Assembly (NCBI GenBank): GCA_028695945.1
Contig: JAQVIB010000131.1
Coordinates: 1-6,036, forward strand
DNA: 6,036 bases
Reading direction: 5' to 3'
DNA from: Lachnospiraceae bacterium
GTDB taxonomy: Bacteria; Bacillota; Clostridia; Lachnospirales; Anaerotignaceae
Shown here: in pieces, positions 5,747 through 6,036 of the stretch
Numbering within the stretch: the stretch's first letter is position 1
How the letters are laid out: every line of letters begins with the position of its first letter
Translations under genes and position numbers: made by a program
The notes under the pieces: generated by a model
The model's database searches: none
What the model saw: the letters and a program-made list of their open reading frames with translations, nothing else
Told to the model about the DNA's origin: nothing

Positions 5747-6036
5747 CCTTACTTAAAACAGAAAATCTATGCTACAGTTTTGATGGGCATAAAGACACAA
5801 TAAAAAATATTTCTCTGGAAATAAATAAGGGCGAAAAGATAGTGGTTATTGGTAACAACGGGGCAGGAAAGTCAACATTTTTTTTGTGCTTAAATGGAGT
5901 ATTAGAAACTGACGGAAGCATTTTATTAAATGGCAAAAAGATATTAGATAAAAAAGGATTTGAAGAATTAAGAAGAGCCACTGGAATCGTTTTTCAGGAG
6001 GCAGATAGCCAAATTATAGCATCTACAGTTAAAGCG
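5743..6036 (+). CDS. cbiO: Cobalt ECF transporter ATPase CbiO, 3' end cut by window edge
   Basis: ATP-binding subunit that drives the CbiMNQ cobalt importer from the cytoplasmic face. The 98 visible residues start at GTG 5743, overlapping the cbiQ stop by 4 nt (GTGA), with AAGGGGTGG (5729-5737) 5 nt upstream. Visible parts are an aromatic A-loop residue in NLCYSF (Tyr11), Walker A GNNGAGKST (37-45), GSILLNGKKI (58-67) and the Q-loop IVFQEADSQI (82-91), whose form is typical of ECF ATPases. The signature motif, Walker B and switch histidine lie beyond the window. The full protein is usually about 280 residues. The frame is open to the last base. Confidence 0.94.
   Translation, partial: MTLLKTENLCYSFDGHKDTIKNISLEINKGEKIVVIGNNGAGKSTFFLCLNGVLETDGSILLNGKKILDKKGFEELRRATGIVFQEADSQIIASTVKA

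Noticed and set aside
5772..5981. A 69-codon minus-strand frame near the right edge.
   Set aside because: It is antisense to cbiO, whose Walker A and Q-loop are unmistakable in the plus strand.
1..6036. CRISPR arrays, transposons, tRNA genes and phage or defence genes.
   Set aside because: No spaced repeat array, transposase-like protein, terminal inverted repeats or cloverleaf sequence was found on either strand.

Overview
This is an AT-rich stretch with strong AGGAGG-type ribosome sites, A-tract-rich coding sequence and a bacterial class A RNase P RNA. It also carries a TGS-family uridine/nucleoside kinase of the kind common in Firmicutes and an AdoCbl-riboswitch-controlled cobalt ECF transporter. 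Together these suggest a member of the Clostridia, perhaps Lachnospirales-like. That placement is inferred from gene style, not from a marker phylogeny.

Layout. (1) Positions 3-1298, + strand: the 3' part of a nucleoside kinase whose N-terminus lies off the left edge. (2) 1324-1740, + strand: rnpB as a self-contained unit, with a near-consensus promoter, the ~334-nt RNA and an intrinsic terminator. (3) 1775-3344, - strand: a broken gene of unknown function. It appears as three separate open frames plus pieces in between, but the frames join into one 521-residue protein if three one-base A-tract losses and one 7-bp tandem duplication are undone. (4) 3515-3822, + strand: a near-consensus promoter, a cobalamin riboswitch and its terminator. 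(5) 3854-6036, + strand: cbiM, cbiN, cbiQ and the first 98 codons of cbiO, all overlapping or nearly so, which is a cobalt ECF transporter operon running off the right edge.

How the parts work together. The riboswitch should stop transcription when adenosylcobalamin is plentiful. When it is scarce, transcription continues into cbiMNQO and the cell imports Co2+ for corrin synthesis. CbiM holds the metal, CbiN assists it, CbiQ is the membrane coupling subunit and CbiO is the ATPase. The kinase and rnpB are ordinary housekeeping neighbours. No clearly new biological system is visible. The most unusual content is the readable, apparently recent pseudogene with its four lesions; a 14-bp direct repeat bracketing rnpB and a possible loop-loop contact in the riboswitch are smaller curiosities.
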